DNA of 53,538 nt from Caryophanales bacterium UBA5729. Its GTDB lineage: Bacteria > Bacillota_I > Bacilli_A > Izemoplasmatales > Hujiaoplasmataceae. Shown here in pieces: positions 17,025 to 25,779 of this stretch. Each line of letters begins with the position of its first letter. The stretch's first letter is position 1. The stretch spans positions 1-53,538 of the forward strand of contig DIGF01000031.1 of the NCBI GenBank assembly GCA_002419505.1, in the 5' to 3' direction. The notes under the pieces were generated by a model. The model did not search any database, had not been told where the DNA came from, and saw only the letters and a program-made list of their open reading frames with translations. The position numbers and the translations under genes are program-made.

Positions 17025-17579
17025 TTATTTTAGCATCATTTGTAGAGCATCTTTGATTAAATCATTAGTATTCTTAGTATTATCAAGTTTCTTGATAACT
17101 TTTTCGATTTCCTTAGTCTTATAACCTAGTGCAACTAAAGCTTCTTCGACCTCAACCATATTTTGAGTACGGATGCTGACGTTTTCAAAATCGATCTTTC
17201 CTTTTAGGTCTAGTACAATCTGTTGTGAAGCTTTGGGGCCGATACCAGGAAACTTTTGTAAATATTTAGCATTGCCCTCTTCAATAGCGTTGGTAATCGA
17301 ACCAACAGATCCGCTGGCTAAAATTGCAATTGCACTTTTTGGTCCAATGCCATTAACTGAGATTAGTTTAATAAACAAATCTCTAGCTTCACTAGATTTA
17401 AAACCATAAAGTGTAATCGCATCATCGGTAACTTTTTGATAGATGTAAACTGTGAAATCTCCATCAATTGAAAAATTGAATGGATTAGGTGTTAAAATCT
17501 TATAGCCTATAGCATTAGATTCTAAAGTTACATAATTGGGAGTAATCTCAGTAATCTTGCCTTTAATGTAGTTGTACAT
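17025..17579 (-). CDS. ruvA: Holliday junction DNA helicase subunit RuvA
   Basis: 184 residues. N-terminal OB-fold (about 1-62), two helix-hairpin-helix motifs (LISVNGIGPKSAIAIL and LQKFPGIGPKASQQIVLDL) and a C-terminal domain III (VEEALVALGYKTKEIEKVIKKL) that contacts RuvB. It binds four-way junctions as a tetramer. Start ATG follows TTGGAGG. The usual partner ruvB is not next to it: downstream is the ansA terminator and upstream is obgE. Confidence 0.95.
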   Translation of the reverse strand: MYNYIKGKITEITPNYVTLESNAIGYKILTPNPFNFSIDGDFTVYIYQKVTDDAITLYGFKSSEARDLFIKLISVNGIGPKSAIAILASGSVGSITNAIEEGNAKYLQKFPGIGPKASQQIVLDLKGKIDFENVSIRTQNMVEVEEALVALGYKTKEIEKVIKKLDNTKNTNDLIKDALQMMLK

Positions 17580-17711
17580 GCTTAACCTCCAAAATTTTCA
17601 AAAAATATAACATCACATAAATAACATATAATAAATATATATAACACAAATGAATAACGAATATAAAACAAATTAACATCAAATAAAAATCATATTTATT
17701 TTTGAAAATAT

Positions 17712-18992
17712 TTATTCTATAAAATCATACTCATCGCCAGCGATAACGATAACGTCGCCTTCTTTAGCGCCCAAAGCTCTTAAACGATCATCTAAACCAG
17801 CTTTTCTCAGTCTGGTTAAGAAGATGCTTACAGACTCATCAGTCATAAAGTTAGACTTATTAACAAGCCTTTCAACCAATTTACCGCCAACTTCAAATCT
17901 ATTATCTTCAGTTTTCTCAATGATAAAATCATCTTCTTCAGCTTTAAACTTATATTCTACAAATTCATCCACTACGTCTTCCTTTTTATAAAAGAACGGT
18001 GTTTCTTCTAATAGTTGCGTTACTTTATAAACAAGTTTGTCTAAGTTTTCGTTAGTCATAGCTGAGATTGGAATGATATCAATTTCTGTTTTAAAATTCT
18101 TTTTAAACGCTTCTAAACGTTCTTGAGTTTCATCCATATCCATTTTACTTGCGACAACAATTTGAGGTCTCAGCAATAATTCTGGATTATACTCTTCAAG
18201 TTCCTTATTAATAATAAGATAATCTTGATATGGATCCCTTAAGGATTCTTTAGACATATCAACCATATGGATTAAAACTCTAGTTCTTTCAATATGTTTC
18301 AAGAACTGGATTCCCAAACCTTGACCTTGTGATGCTCCTTCAATTAAACCAGGCATATCTGCAAGCACGAAAGATTTAACTCCGTATCTGCTGACAACTC
18401 CAAGATTAGGAATTAAAGTTGTAAAGGGATAATCAGCAATCTTAGGTCTAGAATTAGAAAGAATTGTAATTAAAGTCGATTTTCCGACCGATGGAAAGCC
18501 AATAATCCCGACGTCGGCCAATAACTTAAGTTCAATATGTAAACTTTTTTCTTCACCGATATCTCCGTTTTCTTGAATTCTCGGAGCGTTGTTCTTTGAA
18601 GTAGCGAATGAACTATTACCACGGCCGCCTTTACCGCCTCTAGCGATTATTTCACTTTGTCCGTGTTCGACAAAATCAGCAATAACTTCATTGGTTTGGC
18701 TATCATAGATTATTGTGCCTAAAGGGACTTTTACGATTACGTCTTCTGCGTCTTTACCGGTCATATTCTTGGATTTACCATTTTCACCAGCCTTCGCGAA
18801 GATATGTTTTTGAAACTTAAGATCCATCAAGGTTGACATTCCCTCGTCAGCTTCAAAAATCACTGAACCACCTTTACCGCCATCACCACCATTAGGTCCG
18901 CCCAATGGTACGTGTTTCTCACGGCGAAAAGAGATGATTCCATCACCGCCTTTACCAGATTTAATAATTATATTAACTTCATCAATAAACAT
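17712..18992 (-). CDS. obgE: Obg/CgtA GTPase
   Basis: 426 residues, three domains: Gly-rich Obg fold (about 1-158, for example GGPNGGDGGKGGSVIF), G domain (G1 GFPSVGKST, G3 DMPGLIEGA, G4 SKMD, G5 ISAM) and C-terminal OCT domain (about 355-426). An essential GTPase acting in 50S ribosome assembly and stress signalling. Start ATG follows GAAAGAGG. A 132-bp very AT-rich gap separates it from ruvA. Confidence 0.97.
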   Translation of the reverse strand: MFIDEVNIIIKSGKGGDGIISFRREKHVPLGGPNGGDGGKGGSVIFEADEGMSTLMDLKFQKHIFAKAGENGKSKNMTGKDAEDVIVKVPLGTIIYDSQTNEVIADFVEHGQSEIIARGGKGGRGNSSFATSKNNAPRIQENGDIGEEKSLHIELKLLADVGIIGFPSVGKSTLITILSNSRPKIADYPFTTLIPNLGVVSRYGVKSFVLADMPGLIEGASQGQGLGIQFLKHIERTRVLIHMVDMSKESLRDPYQDYLIINKELEEYNPELLLRPQIVVASKMDMDETQERLEAFKKNFKTEIDIIPISAMTNENLDKLVYKVTQLLEETPFFYKKEDVVDEFVEYKFKAEEDDFIIEKTEDNRFEVGGKLVERLVNKSNFMTDESVSIFLTRLRKAGLDDRLRALGAKEGDVIVIAGDEYDFIE

Positions 18993-19011
18993 AAATTACC
19001 TCTTTCAAATA

Positions 19012-19506
19012 TTATAACATTAATTCATAGGCTAAGCGATTGATTGACTCTAAATAGCCCTTATAGATAAAATTGAATCCTTCCAACATTTTCTGCATTT
19101 TCAGATTATTGGGATGCGTATCAATTTTTATTGCGTCATAGCCTTCACTTTTGGCTTTATCCAAAGCGTAGTTAATCAATTGTTTAGCAATACCCTGATG
19201 TTGGTACTTAGGATTAACCATTATTCGGTGAATTACTAAAGCATGTTTGCTCTCCCATTCAATTTCCTGATAGGGAAGATCATTTTCCGGCAACAAAGAA
19301 ATTGATGCTGCAACTTCGCCACTCAACTCATAAACAAATAAACCCTTATCTAGCAGATCTTTTACGAAATGCTGATAATTAGGATAGTTGCCAATCCATT
19401 GTTTGAGTCCTTCTTGACTCATATTTTTTCTAACTTGATCCGCAAGAATTTCTAAACTTAAAAGATCATCTTTTTTAGCATCTCTAATCAATTTGTTTAA
19501 TTCCAT
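19012..19506 (-). CDS. GNAT-family N-acetyltransferase
   Basis: 164 residues. Acetyl-CoA binding pattern VNPKYQHQGIAKQLINYAL (motif A, Q/R-x-x-G-x-A) preceded by HRIMV, and a C-terminal NLKMQKMLEGFNFIYKG (motif B). It transfers an acetyl group from acetyl-CoA to an unknown amine. The start overlaps the end of galK by 23 nt and directly follows AAAGG, so it is probably coupled to galK translation. Substrate unknown. Confidence 0.88.
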   Translation of the reverse strand: MELNKLIRDAKKDDLLSLEILADQVRKNMSQEGLKQWIGNYPNYQHFVKDLLDKGLFVYELSGEVAASISLLPENDLPYQEIEWESKHALVIHRIMVNPKYQHQGIAKQLINYALDKAKSEGYDAIKIDTHPNNLKMQKMLEGFNFIYKGYLESINRLAYELML

Positions 19507-20644
19507 CCTTTGCCGAGATTAAACTATAAATGAATTTCTTACTATATTTTTTGTAAAAAAGATTACCGTAAATTTCAATAAAATTTTCAAGTTCTTCTTT
19601 CTTAATCAAAACTAAGATTGACCCGCCAAAACCGCCGCCAATCATTTTTGCCCCAAGGGCGTTAGCCTGAAGCGCTAGTTCCACCATTTCATCTAAAACA
19701 AGCGAAGATACCTCATAATTGTCTTTAGCCGAAAGATGAGCTTCACTAAGAAGTTTACCCAACTTATCATAATTGTTCTCTAAAATCGCAAATTTAGCCT
19801 GTTTTACTCGATGATTCTCAGTAACGACATGAACTAACCGTTTTTTGAGGGTTAAATCACTGACAAAAGCTAAATGGTCGTCAAGATCTTCAGCTTTGAT
19901 ATCACAGAGATAATCGATAGCGAAATGTTTTTGCAAAATTTTTAAGACTTCTTGAGTTTCGGACTGCCTCTTATTATAATTTGATTCAATTAAATTTCTT
20001 TTAATATCAGAATTGATTAAAACAAATTGATGGTCTTTCATATCCAAATAAACATTCTCATATACCAAATTCTTTGTATTGAGAAATAACGCATAATTCT
20101 TACCGCCAAACATAATGACGAATTGATCCATGATACCGCAGTTAACTCCGATAAAATCATTTTCAATCGCTTTAGCCATTTTTACCATTTCTAACTTGGT
20201 TAAATTAAATCTAAATTCGTCATTAAAAATCACTAAAAACAATAAAGACAAAGCTGCACTTGAAGACAAACCACCGCCATTAGGCAAATTGCTGCTTAAA
20301 CAGATATTGAAACCATGGTCAATTAAGCAGTTAGCCTTTTTTAATTCTTTAATTGCTCCTAATAAATAATCAGAATAAATATCATGTTTTTTAAATGTTA
20401 AGTTTTCCAAATCAATTTTAATTGTTCCATTCAAGGGATAGTTCTCAGAAAATATATTAATGACCTGATTCTTATTGCGATTAACTCCACAAAAAATTCC
20501 TTTATCGATACAAAAAGGAAGAACGTGTCCCCCATTATAATCAGTATGTTCGCCAATGATATTAACTCTACCCGGTGAAAAATAGAATTTATCAGCTTCG
20601 CGATTGAACTTTTCTACAAAAAGATTGTGAATATGATTTATCAT
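19484..20644 (-). CDS. galK: galactokinase
   Basis: 386 residues, GHMP kinase. Galactokinase signature PGRVNIIGEHTDYNGGHVLP near residue 25, ATP loop NGGGLSSSAALS (about 122-133), catalytic Asp in GIMDQF, and C-terminal motif GAKMIGGGFGGS. It phosphorylates galactose at C1. No galT or galE in the window, so the rest of the Leloir pathway must be elsewhere. Start ATG follows TAGGAG. The GNAT gene overlaps its 3' end. Confidence 0.96.
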   Translation of the reverse strand: MINHIHNLFVEKFNREADKFYFSPGRVNIIGEHTDYNGGHVLPFCIDKGIFCGVNRNKNQVINIFSENYPLNGTIKIDLENLTFKKHDIYSDYLLGAIKELKKANCLIDHGFNICLSSNLPNGGGLSSSAALSLLFLVIFNDEFRFNLTKLEMVKMAKAIENDFIGVNCGIMDQFVIMFGGKNYALFLNTKNLVYENVYLDMKDHQFVLINSDIKRNLIESNYNKRQSETQEVLKILQKHFAIDYLCDIKAEDLDDHLAFVSDLTLKKRLVHVVTENHRVKQAKFAILENNYDKLGKLLSEAHLSAKDNYEVSSLVLDEMVELALQANALGAKMIGGGFGGSILVLIKKEELENFIEIYGNLFYKKYSKKFIYSLISAKDGIKQID

Positions 20645-20739
20645 CGTGATTTCTCCTAAGTTATATTATACAACAGATAGTTTTCAATTTCATTTGCAAT
20701 TAATAAAAACTCATGAAAAATCAACTTTTATCCAAAAAA

Positions 20740-20763
20740 AAAGCCTAGTATTCTACTAAGCTT
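20740..20763 (-). terminator. rplU-rpmA terminator
   Basis: Hairpin with arms AAAGC(C)TAGTA / TACTA(A)GCTTT around TTC; on the minus strand it is followed by a T run (the A run at 20,734-20,742). Confidence 0.75.
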
Positions 20764-20774
20764 TCACATACTTA

Positions 20775-21062
20775 TTATTCCACGCTGTAAACACTTGCTT
20801 GTTTTCTATCTCTTCCGATTCTTTCGAATTTAACGATTCCATCGATCATCGCAAATAATGTGTCATCTTTTCCGATTCCTACATTTTCTCCCGGATGAAT
20901 CTTTGTTCCTCTTTGACGGTAGATGATTGAGCCAGCAGTACAATACTGACCATCAGATAGCTTAGCTCCTAAACGGCGACCAGCTGAATCACGACCATTT
21001 CTAGTCGAACCGGTACCCTTCTTAGAAGCTTCAAGTTCAAGTATATTTAGATTAAGTATCAC
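20775..21062 (-). CDS. rpmA: 50S ribosomal protein L27 with N-terminal extension
   Basis: 95 residues. The mature L27 part starts at SKKGTGSTRNGRDSAGRRLG (from residue 13). The first 12 residues (MILNLNILELEA) are a leader like the Firmicutes extension normally removed by the protease Prp, whose site usually reads close to LQFFA before A/S-x-K-K. Here it reads LELEA. The start is GTG at 21,062, set by GGAGG 6-7 nt upstream, so the leader is translated. The Prp gene usually placed between rplU and rpmA is absent; the gap is 26 bp. Confidence 0.95.
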   Translation of the reverse strand: MILNLNILELEASKKGTGSTRNGRDSAGRRLGAKLSDGQYCTAGSIIYRQRGTKIHPGENVGIGKDDTLFAMIDGIVKFERIGRDRKQASVYSVE

Positions 21063-21088
21063 TTAAAACACCTCCAAATTATTCTTTC

Positions 21089-21400
21089 TTATTCGACGTT
21101 AATATCTGTAATGGCAAGTTTAGTATATGGTTGTCGATGACCATTTTTACGATGATAATGTTTTTTAGGTTCGTATTTATAGATAACTATTTTCGGACCT
21201 TTGCCATTCTTAATCACCTTAGCTGTAACAGTTGCATTTTTTAGATAAGGTTTTCCAACTTTTGTTTTCTCGCCACCGATCATCAATACTTTATCAAAAG
21301 TATATGTATCTTCAGCTTCCACTTCTAATTTTTCAACAAAAATTTCTTGACCCACTTCAACTCTTACTTGCTTTCCGCCGGTTTCAATAACTGCGTACAT
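21089..21400 (-). CDS. rplU: 50S ribosomal protein L21
   Basis: 103 residues. MYAVIETGGKQVRVEVGQEIFVEKL and the C-terminal KKHYHRKNGHRQPYTKLAI are the standard L21 signatures. Start ATG follows GAGGAGG; an in-frame extension of 11 codons upstream reads through this site and is rejected. First gene of the rplU-rpmA operon, behind a consensus promoter and a structured leader. Confidence 0.97.
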   Translation of the reverse strand: MYAVIETGGKQVRVEVGQEIFVEKLEVEAEDTYTFDKVLMIGGEKTKVGKPYLKNATVTAKVIKNGKGPKIVIYKYEPKKHYHRKNGHRQPYTKLAITDINVE

Positions 21401-21497
21401 GTCTGCACCTCCTCTTAATTTAAGACTCGCCAAATGTTGGTAATTCTTATAACAAGAATTTTAAAACCAATTATGCGCGGTATGCGATATTTCATAC
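21401..21497 (-). ncRNA. L21 leader-type 5' UTR
   Basis: About 97-nt leader with a bulged hairpin (TTGGT-AATTCTT paired with AAGAATT-ACCAA, 21,437-21,470) and a second small hairpin GTATG/CATAC nearer the transcription start. Firmicutes rplU operons carry an L21 leader thought to bind a ribosomal protein. Assignment rests on position and structure, not on a covariance search. Confidence 0.5.
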
Positions 21498-21503
21498 GGA
21501 AGT

Positions 21504-21532
21504 ATTATACACAAATAACCAGTCTTTGTCAA
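21504..21532 (-). promoter_or_regulatory. rplU promoter, full consensus
   Basis: On the minus strand TTGACA (21,532-21,527), 17-bp spacer, TATAAT (21,509-21,504); the spacer ends in TG. A strong promoter, as expected for ribosomal protein genes. Confidence 0.9.
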
Positions 21533-21640
21533 CAAAAAACATTTTTGAAAACCGCGCTTTTTAATCTTTTCATGATTTCGCTTTTTCTTTGCTTAAAAAT
21601 GCGCTATTTATGGTAAAATATCTCTTGAGGAGTGATGTTT

Positions 21641-22588
21641 ATGCTTTGGTATCATTATGTTTTAATTAGTTTAGGTGCTTTGCTTTTCCTATATCTAATT
21701 CTCAGTTATTTCCTATATCGAAAAGTCTTTATAACTTTTAATAAAAAACCACGAAAGTTTGTCGATCATACAAGTGATTTTTACAGTTGCTCTTACGACT
21801 GGTTTGAAAAGATTCCTAAAGACGACATTTATATTCGTTCATATGATAATTTAAAACTACACGGGTATTATATACCTCCGCTTGATAAAAACACTAAAAA
21901 CATAGCAATTATCATCCATGGCTATCAATCGAGAGCCACCGATATGATTGTTGTCGGAAAAATGTATTCTGATCTAGGCTTTAAAGTTCTATTGATTGAT
22001 TTAAGAGCTCATGGCGAGTCCGAAGGCAATTTCACATCGATGGGACATTACGAAAAATACGACTTAAAAAAATGGATTAATTTTGCTCTGAGAAGTTATG
22101 GAGCAAATTCAAAAATATTACTTCATGGTGTTTCGATGGGTGCAGCTATGAGCATGCTCGTCATGGAAAAGAAAATCAAACAACACGTCGACTTTCTTGT
22201 TTTAGATTCCGGATTCACATATTTTTCCAAAACACTTTCCCAAAGTTTAAGACATAGTTTTTTTAGAATTGGTATTCTTGGCGTTTCTCTTTTCACTTAT
22301 TTATTTCAACGCTATACATTAAGAAAAATCGCACCGCTGAAAGCTATGAAAAAAATCGATATTCCCTTACTAATCATTCATGGTGAAAAAGATAACCCTG
22401 TTCCTATAAAAATGGCTAATGAACTATATGCCGCTTCACCTTCAAAAAACAAGAATTTTTTGGTAGTATCAAACGCTCCACATGCAAAAGCTTTTGAGGT
22501 CAATAAGGATTTAGTAATGAACAAAATCATTACCTGTATTTCACACACCTTCAGCATAAAAAAAACTTATATCAAAAATTGCGAATAA
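21641..22588 (+). CDS. membrane-anchored alpha/beta hydrolase
   Basis: 315 residues. One N-terminal membrane segment (about 8-26), then an alpha/beta-hydrolase fold: oxyanion region IIIHGYQS, nucleophile elbow HGVSMG (Ser about 165), acid in HGEKDNPVP and catalytic His in APHAKAF. Similar to YqkD/YfhR-type serine hydrolases; substrate unknown. I take the ATG at 21,641, 8 nt after GAGGAG; GTG 21,632 and ATG 21,635 lie too close. One of only three plus-strand genes right of 17 kb. A -10-like TAAAAT precedes it near 21,614. Confidence 0.87.
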   Translation: MLWYHYVLISLGALLFLYLILSYFLYRKVFITFNKKPRKFVDHTSDFYSCSYDWFEKIPKDDIYIRSYDNLKLHGYYIPPLDKNTKNIAIIIHGYQSRATDMIVVGKMYSDLGFKVLLIDLRAHGESEGNFTSMGHYEKYDLKKWINFALRSYGANSKILLHGVSMGAAMSMLVMEKKIKQHVDFLVLDSGFTYFSKTLSQSLRHSFFRIGILGVSLFTYLFQRYTLRKIAPLKAMKKIDIPLLIIHGEKDNPVPIKMANELYAASPSKNKNFLVVSNAPHAKAFEVNKDLVMNKIITCISHTFSIKKTYIKNCE

Positions 22589-22613
22589 ATAGGTTGGAAA
22601 TTTCCAACCTATT
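22588..22613. terminator. bidirectional terminator
   Basis: Perfect 26-bp palindrome (AATAGGTTGGAAA and its complement) followed by T on the plus strand; between the convergent hydrolase and glucosidase genes. Confidence 0.8.
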
Positions 22614-24225
22614 TTTTTAGATAAACTCGCGCTTCATAAGGTTTCATAACATTGACTTCTAATTGATCGTAATTATTTAAGATTAATTCCGAATTTAAGA
22701 ATTCATAGTCTCGGATTTTTCTAGATTTATTAGAAAAATTGGCAATAACATATAACTCAGATTCATGCAATTTGCGTTTATAGGCATATATATATTTTAA
22801 TTTATAATCAATATCCGTATAATCGCCATATACAATAACTTCATGAGTTTTTCTTAGACTGATGATTTTTTGATAGTACTTAAGGATTGATTTTTCATTG
22901 TTGATATTCGCTTTAACATTAATCGTCAAATAATTAGGATTAACCTTTAGCCAGGGCTCTTGTGTTGAAAAACCAGCATTGACAGAATCATCCCATTGCA
23001 TCGGAGTTCTAGCATTATCTCTCGACATTAATTTAATTTTCTTCATCATGCGTTTATGACTCATTCCCAAACGCCTGCCTAGTTGATAAATATTATGGGT
23101 TTCAATATCCTGATAATCATTTAGATTATCAAAACTGACATTAGTCATACCGATTTCTTGACCTTGATAGATAAAAGGCGTACCTTGTTGAAAATAGATA
23201 ATTGTCGCTAATAAAGTAGCTGACTCGTAATAATAATTTAAATCACCAAACCTTGAGATGCTTCGGCCTTGGTCATGACTTTCTAAATATAAAGTGTTCC
23301 AACCCTCAAGTTCGTTCTGCCATTTAGATAAAGCTTTCTTTAAGTTAATCGGTTTGAATTTCTTGATAAACCACTTAACGAAATAATTATCCGCAGCCAT
23401 ATGATCAAACTGGAATAACATATTTAATTCTTTACGCTCAGGATTGACCAAATCACCCGCTGATTTCGGATTGACAAAAACCGTTTCTCCGACAGTAAAA
23501 CAGTCGTATTTACTAAAGACATCATTATTTAATTCTTGTAAATAAACATGCAGTTTCGGATTGTCAAAATAGTGTTCGCTACCCCTTAAAATCGGTTTAA
23601 ATTTACCGTTAGGATGCTGATTATTTTTAGCGATGATATTGATCACGTCACATCTAAACCCGTCAACGCCAGCATCTAACCAAAACCTAATCATCTGCTT
23701 AATGTCTTCTCTAACTTCTTGGTTATCCCAATTTAGATCCGGTTGACTTTTAGCAAATAAATGCAGATAGTACTCTTCTCTAATGTTTGAGTATGACCAA
23801 GCTTCCCCACCAAAAAAAGACGACCAATTGCGTTTTTGCTTTTCCCAATGATAATAATCTTTGTATTTTCCCAAGCCTTGCTCCGACATTTTAAACCAAG
23901 GATGTTCACTTGAAGTATGGTTAATCACAAGATCCATCACAATTTTGATTTGATTCTCATGAAAAATGTGAATTAATTCTTTGATATCTGCCATTGTTCC
24001 AAAAATATCTGCGATATCCTGATAATCGGAAATATCATAACCGTTATCCTCCATAGGCGATTTATATACCGGCGATAACCAAACAATATCAACTCCTAAA
24101 GCTTTTAAATAAGGAACTTTTTTAATTATTCCTTGTAAATCGCCGATTCCGTCATTATTAGAATCATAAAAGCTTCTAGGATAGATTTGATAAACTACAC
24201 CCTCTTTATACCAAGCTTTATCCAT
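22609..24225 (-). CDS. malL: GH13 oligo-1,6-glucosidase / alpha-glucosidase
   Basis: 538 residues, cytosolic (no signal peptide). GH13 motifs in order: VVYQIYPRSFYDSNNDGIGDL, region I DLVINHTS, nucleophile Asp in GFRCDVIN, acid/base Glu in TVGETVF, stabilizing Asp in SHDQ, then SRDNARTPMQWDDS as in MalL/TreC-type enzymes. It hydrolyses alpha-1,6 or alpha-1,4 glucosidic bonds of short saccharides (isomaltose, maltose); sequence alone does not separate MalL from related enzymes. The start at MDKAWYKEG follows GTGAGG at a rather long spacing; an ATG eight codons earlier is possible. No transporter genes adjoin it. Confidence 0.9.
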   Translation of the reverse strand: MDKAWYKEGVVYQIYPRSFYDSNNDGIGDLQGIIKKVPYLKALGVDIVWLSPVYKSPMEDNGYDISDYQDIADIFGTMADIKELIHIFHENQIKIVMDLVINHTSSEHPWFKMSEQGLGKYKDYYHWEKQKRNWSSFFGGEAWSYSNIREEYYLHLFAKSQPDLNWDNQEVREDIKQMIRFWLDAGVDGFRCDVINIIAKNNQHPNGKFKPILRGSEHYFDNPKLHVYLQELNNDVFSKYDCFTVGETVFVNPKSAGDLVNPERKELNMLFQFDHMAADNYFVKWFIKKFKPINLKKALSKWQNELEGWNTLYLESHDQGRSISRFGDLNYYYESATLLATIIYFQQGTPFIYQGQEIGMTNVSFDNLNDYQDIETHNIYQLGRRLGMSHKRMMKKIKLMSRDNARTPMQWDDSVNAGFSTQEPWLKVNPNYLTINVKANINNEKSILKYYQKIISLRKTHEVIVYGDYTDIDYKLKYIYAYKRKLHESELYVIANFSNKSRKIRDYEFLNSELILNNYDQLEVNVMKPYEARVYLKK

Positions 24226-24318
24226 ATTAAAAAATCGCCTCACTTTCATTTAAACCACTGATATTCCTATTATCAATTATACAATTTTTTGTTTTTGAAT
24301 AAAACATAATTAAAAGAA

Positions 24319-24340
24319 AAAAGCCAAATAAATGGCTTTT
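24319..24340 (-). terminator. terminator of the tRNA-Arg cluster
   Basis: 8-bp stem AAAAGCCA / TGGCTTTT with a 6-nt loop, followed on the minus strand by a T-rich run; 8 bp after the last tRNA. Confidence 0.75.
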
Positions 24341-24347
24341 TATAATT

Positions 24348-24424
24348 TGGCGACCCGAAAGGGACTCGAACCCCCGACCTTTAGCTCCGGAAGCTACTGC
24401 TCTATCCAACTGAGCTATCGGGCC
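24348..24424 (-). tRNA. tRNA-Arg (anticodon CCG)
   Basis: 77 nt including encoded CCA. Acceptor stem GGCCCGA/TCGGGTC, D arm AGCTCAGTTGGATAGAGC, anticodon loop TTCCGGA giving CCG, T loop TTCGAGT. Reads CGG codons. Last of three tandem tRNA-Arg genes. Confidence 0.95.
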
Positions 24425-24431
24425 AAACCAA

Positions 24432-24508
24432 TGGCGACCCGGAAGGGATTCGAACCCCCGACCGACGGCTTAGGAAGCCGCAGCTCTATCCTGCTGAGCT
24501 ACCGGGTC
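24432..24508 (-). tRNA. tRNA-Arg (anticodon CCT)
   Basis: 77 nt with CCA. Acceptor GACCCGG/CCGGGTC, anticodon loop TTCCTAA giving CCT, T loop TTCGAAT. Reads AGG codons. Only 7 bp from the CCG gene. Confidence 0.95.
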
Positions 24509-24554
24509 AGTTTAAAAAGAAAGAGTCAGCAATCTGACTCATTTTGAATAAATA

Positions 24555-24631
<77 letters not shown>

Positions 24632-24644
24632 ACACGCACTAAAT

Positions 24645-24673
24645 ATTATAATATGATAGGGTCAGTTTGTAAA
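24645..24673 (-). promoter_or_regulatory. tRNA-Arg cluster promoter
   Basis: Minus strand TTTACA (24,673-24,668), 17-bp spacer, TATAAT (24,650-24,645), ending 13 bp before the first tRNA. Confidence 0.8.
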
Positions 24674-24714
24674 GAAAAAAGTTTATTTTTTTATTGTTGG
24701 AAAAAACTTTAATT

Positions 24715-25209
24715 CTACCGCTTATCTTTTATTAATTCAATTTTGTTTTTAATAGCAATTTTCACTGTTTCTGGCACAAAAGGCGTAACGTCACCGCCAA
24801 ACATTGCAAGTTCACGAACTGATGAAGAAGAAAGGAAAGAATACTTACCTTGAGTCATTAAAAACACGGTGTCGACATCAGGGCTAATCTCATGATTGAA
24901 GTTGGTCATTTGAAATTCATAATCATAATCAGTAACTGCTCTTAAGCCTCTTAGAATATGAGAAGCTCCAACTAATTTACAATGTTCTACAGTTAAAATA
25001 TTGGATTTAATAATCTCAACATTGTCAATATTTTTGACTACTTCTCTAACTAAAGCCATGCGTTCCTCTGTAGAAAAAAGCGTTTGTTTATTGGGGTTAA
25101 AAGATATCGCGATGTAGAGCTTATCAAAGAGTTTAGCTCCTCTAGTGATGATATCTAAATGCCCAAAGGTTATCGGGTCAAAACTACCTGGATAAAAACC
25201 AATTTTCAT
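24715..25209 (-). CDS. coaD: phosphopantetheine adenylyltransferase
   Basis: 164 residues. Nucleotidyltransferase motif GSFDPITFGHLDI (about 8-20, T/H-x-G-H), VREVVK, LRGLRAVTDYDYE and the ATP-binding SFLSSSSVRELA. It makes dephospho-CoA from phosphopantetheine and ATP. Overlaps rsmD by ATGA and carries its ribosome-binding site GGAGACG within rsmD. The rsmD-coaD order is the common Firmicutes arrangement (ylbH-ylbI in Bacillus). Confidence 0.97.
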   Translation of the reverse strand: MKIGFYPGSFDPITFGHLDIITRGAKLFDKLYIAISFNPNKQTLFSTEERMALVREVVKNIDNVEIIKSNILTVEHCKLVGASHILRGLRAVTDYDYEFQMTNFNHEISPDVDTVFLMTQGKYSFLSSSSVRELAMFGGDVTPFVPETVKIAIKNKIELIKDKR

Positions 25210-25763
25210 ATGTTCGTCTCCTTTTTATAAAAACTAAATTTTGAGTAACCCATCAATTTTTCTTTATACTTACTTAAATCACGATGATTTAAGGGTAAAT
25301 CATGATTATTATCTGATTCCATAACAATTATACCATTTTCGTTAAGTAATTGTCTACTTGATATTAAGTCTAAGATTTCTAAGTAATTATCCATTTTATA
25401 TGGAGGATCGATAATTATTAGATCATAAGAGAAACTAGTCTTTTTTAAGAAATCAATCGCATCTTGTTTTAAAATAACAATATCTTCTAAGTTAATTTTT
25501 AAAGTTTCGACATTTGCTTTTATGGTTTTTATAGCCAAGGAACTGTTATCGATAAAATCAACTTTGCTAAAGCCTCGGCTATAAGCTTCAATTCCTAAGG
25601 CGCCGCTACCTGCAAACAAATCTAAAACTCTTCCTCCCGAGAAATATTGTCCTAGAGTATTAAAAAGAATTTCTTTGTTTTTATCTGTAGTTGGTCTAGT
25701 ATTATCAGATTTAACTTCTTTAATCTGCCTAGATTTATATTTTCCTGAAATAACTCTTAACAT
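25206..25763 (-). CDS. rsmD: 16S rRNA (guanine-966-N2) methyltransferase
   Basis: 185 residues. Family N-terminus LRVISGKYKSRQIK, SAM motif VLDLFAGSGALGIEAYSRG, and catalytic IIDPPYKMD. It methylates G966 of 16S rRNA during 30S assembly. Start ATG follows TTGAGG. A 180-nt structured RNA with its own promoter ends 16 bp upstream, so rsmD-coaD may be expressed by read-through of that RNA's terminator-like end. Confidence 0.95.
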   Translation of the reverse strand: MLRVISGKYKSRQIKEVKSDNTRPTTDKNKEILFNTLGQYFSGGRVLDLFAGSGALGIEAYSRGFSKVDFIDNSSLAIKTIKANVETLKINLEDIVILKQDAIDFLKKTSFSYDLIIIDPPYKMDNYLEILDLISSRQLLNENGIIVMESDNNHDLPLNHRDLSKYKEKLMGYSKFSFYKKETNI

Positions 25764-25779
25764 AATCTACCTCAATATT

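Noticed and set aside
24332..24547. Plus-strand open frame of 71 codons with repeated RKG-EPPT motifs
   Set aside because: It is antisense to the tRNA-Arg genes; this type of frame is a well-known artefact of tRNA T-arm sequences.
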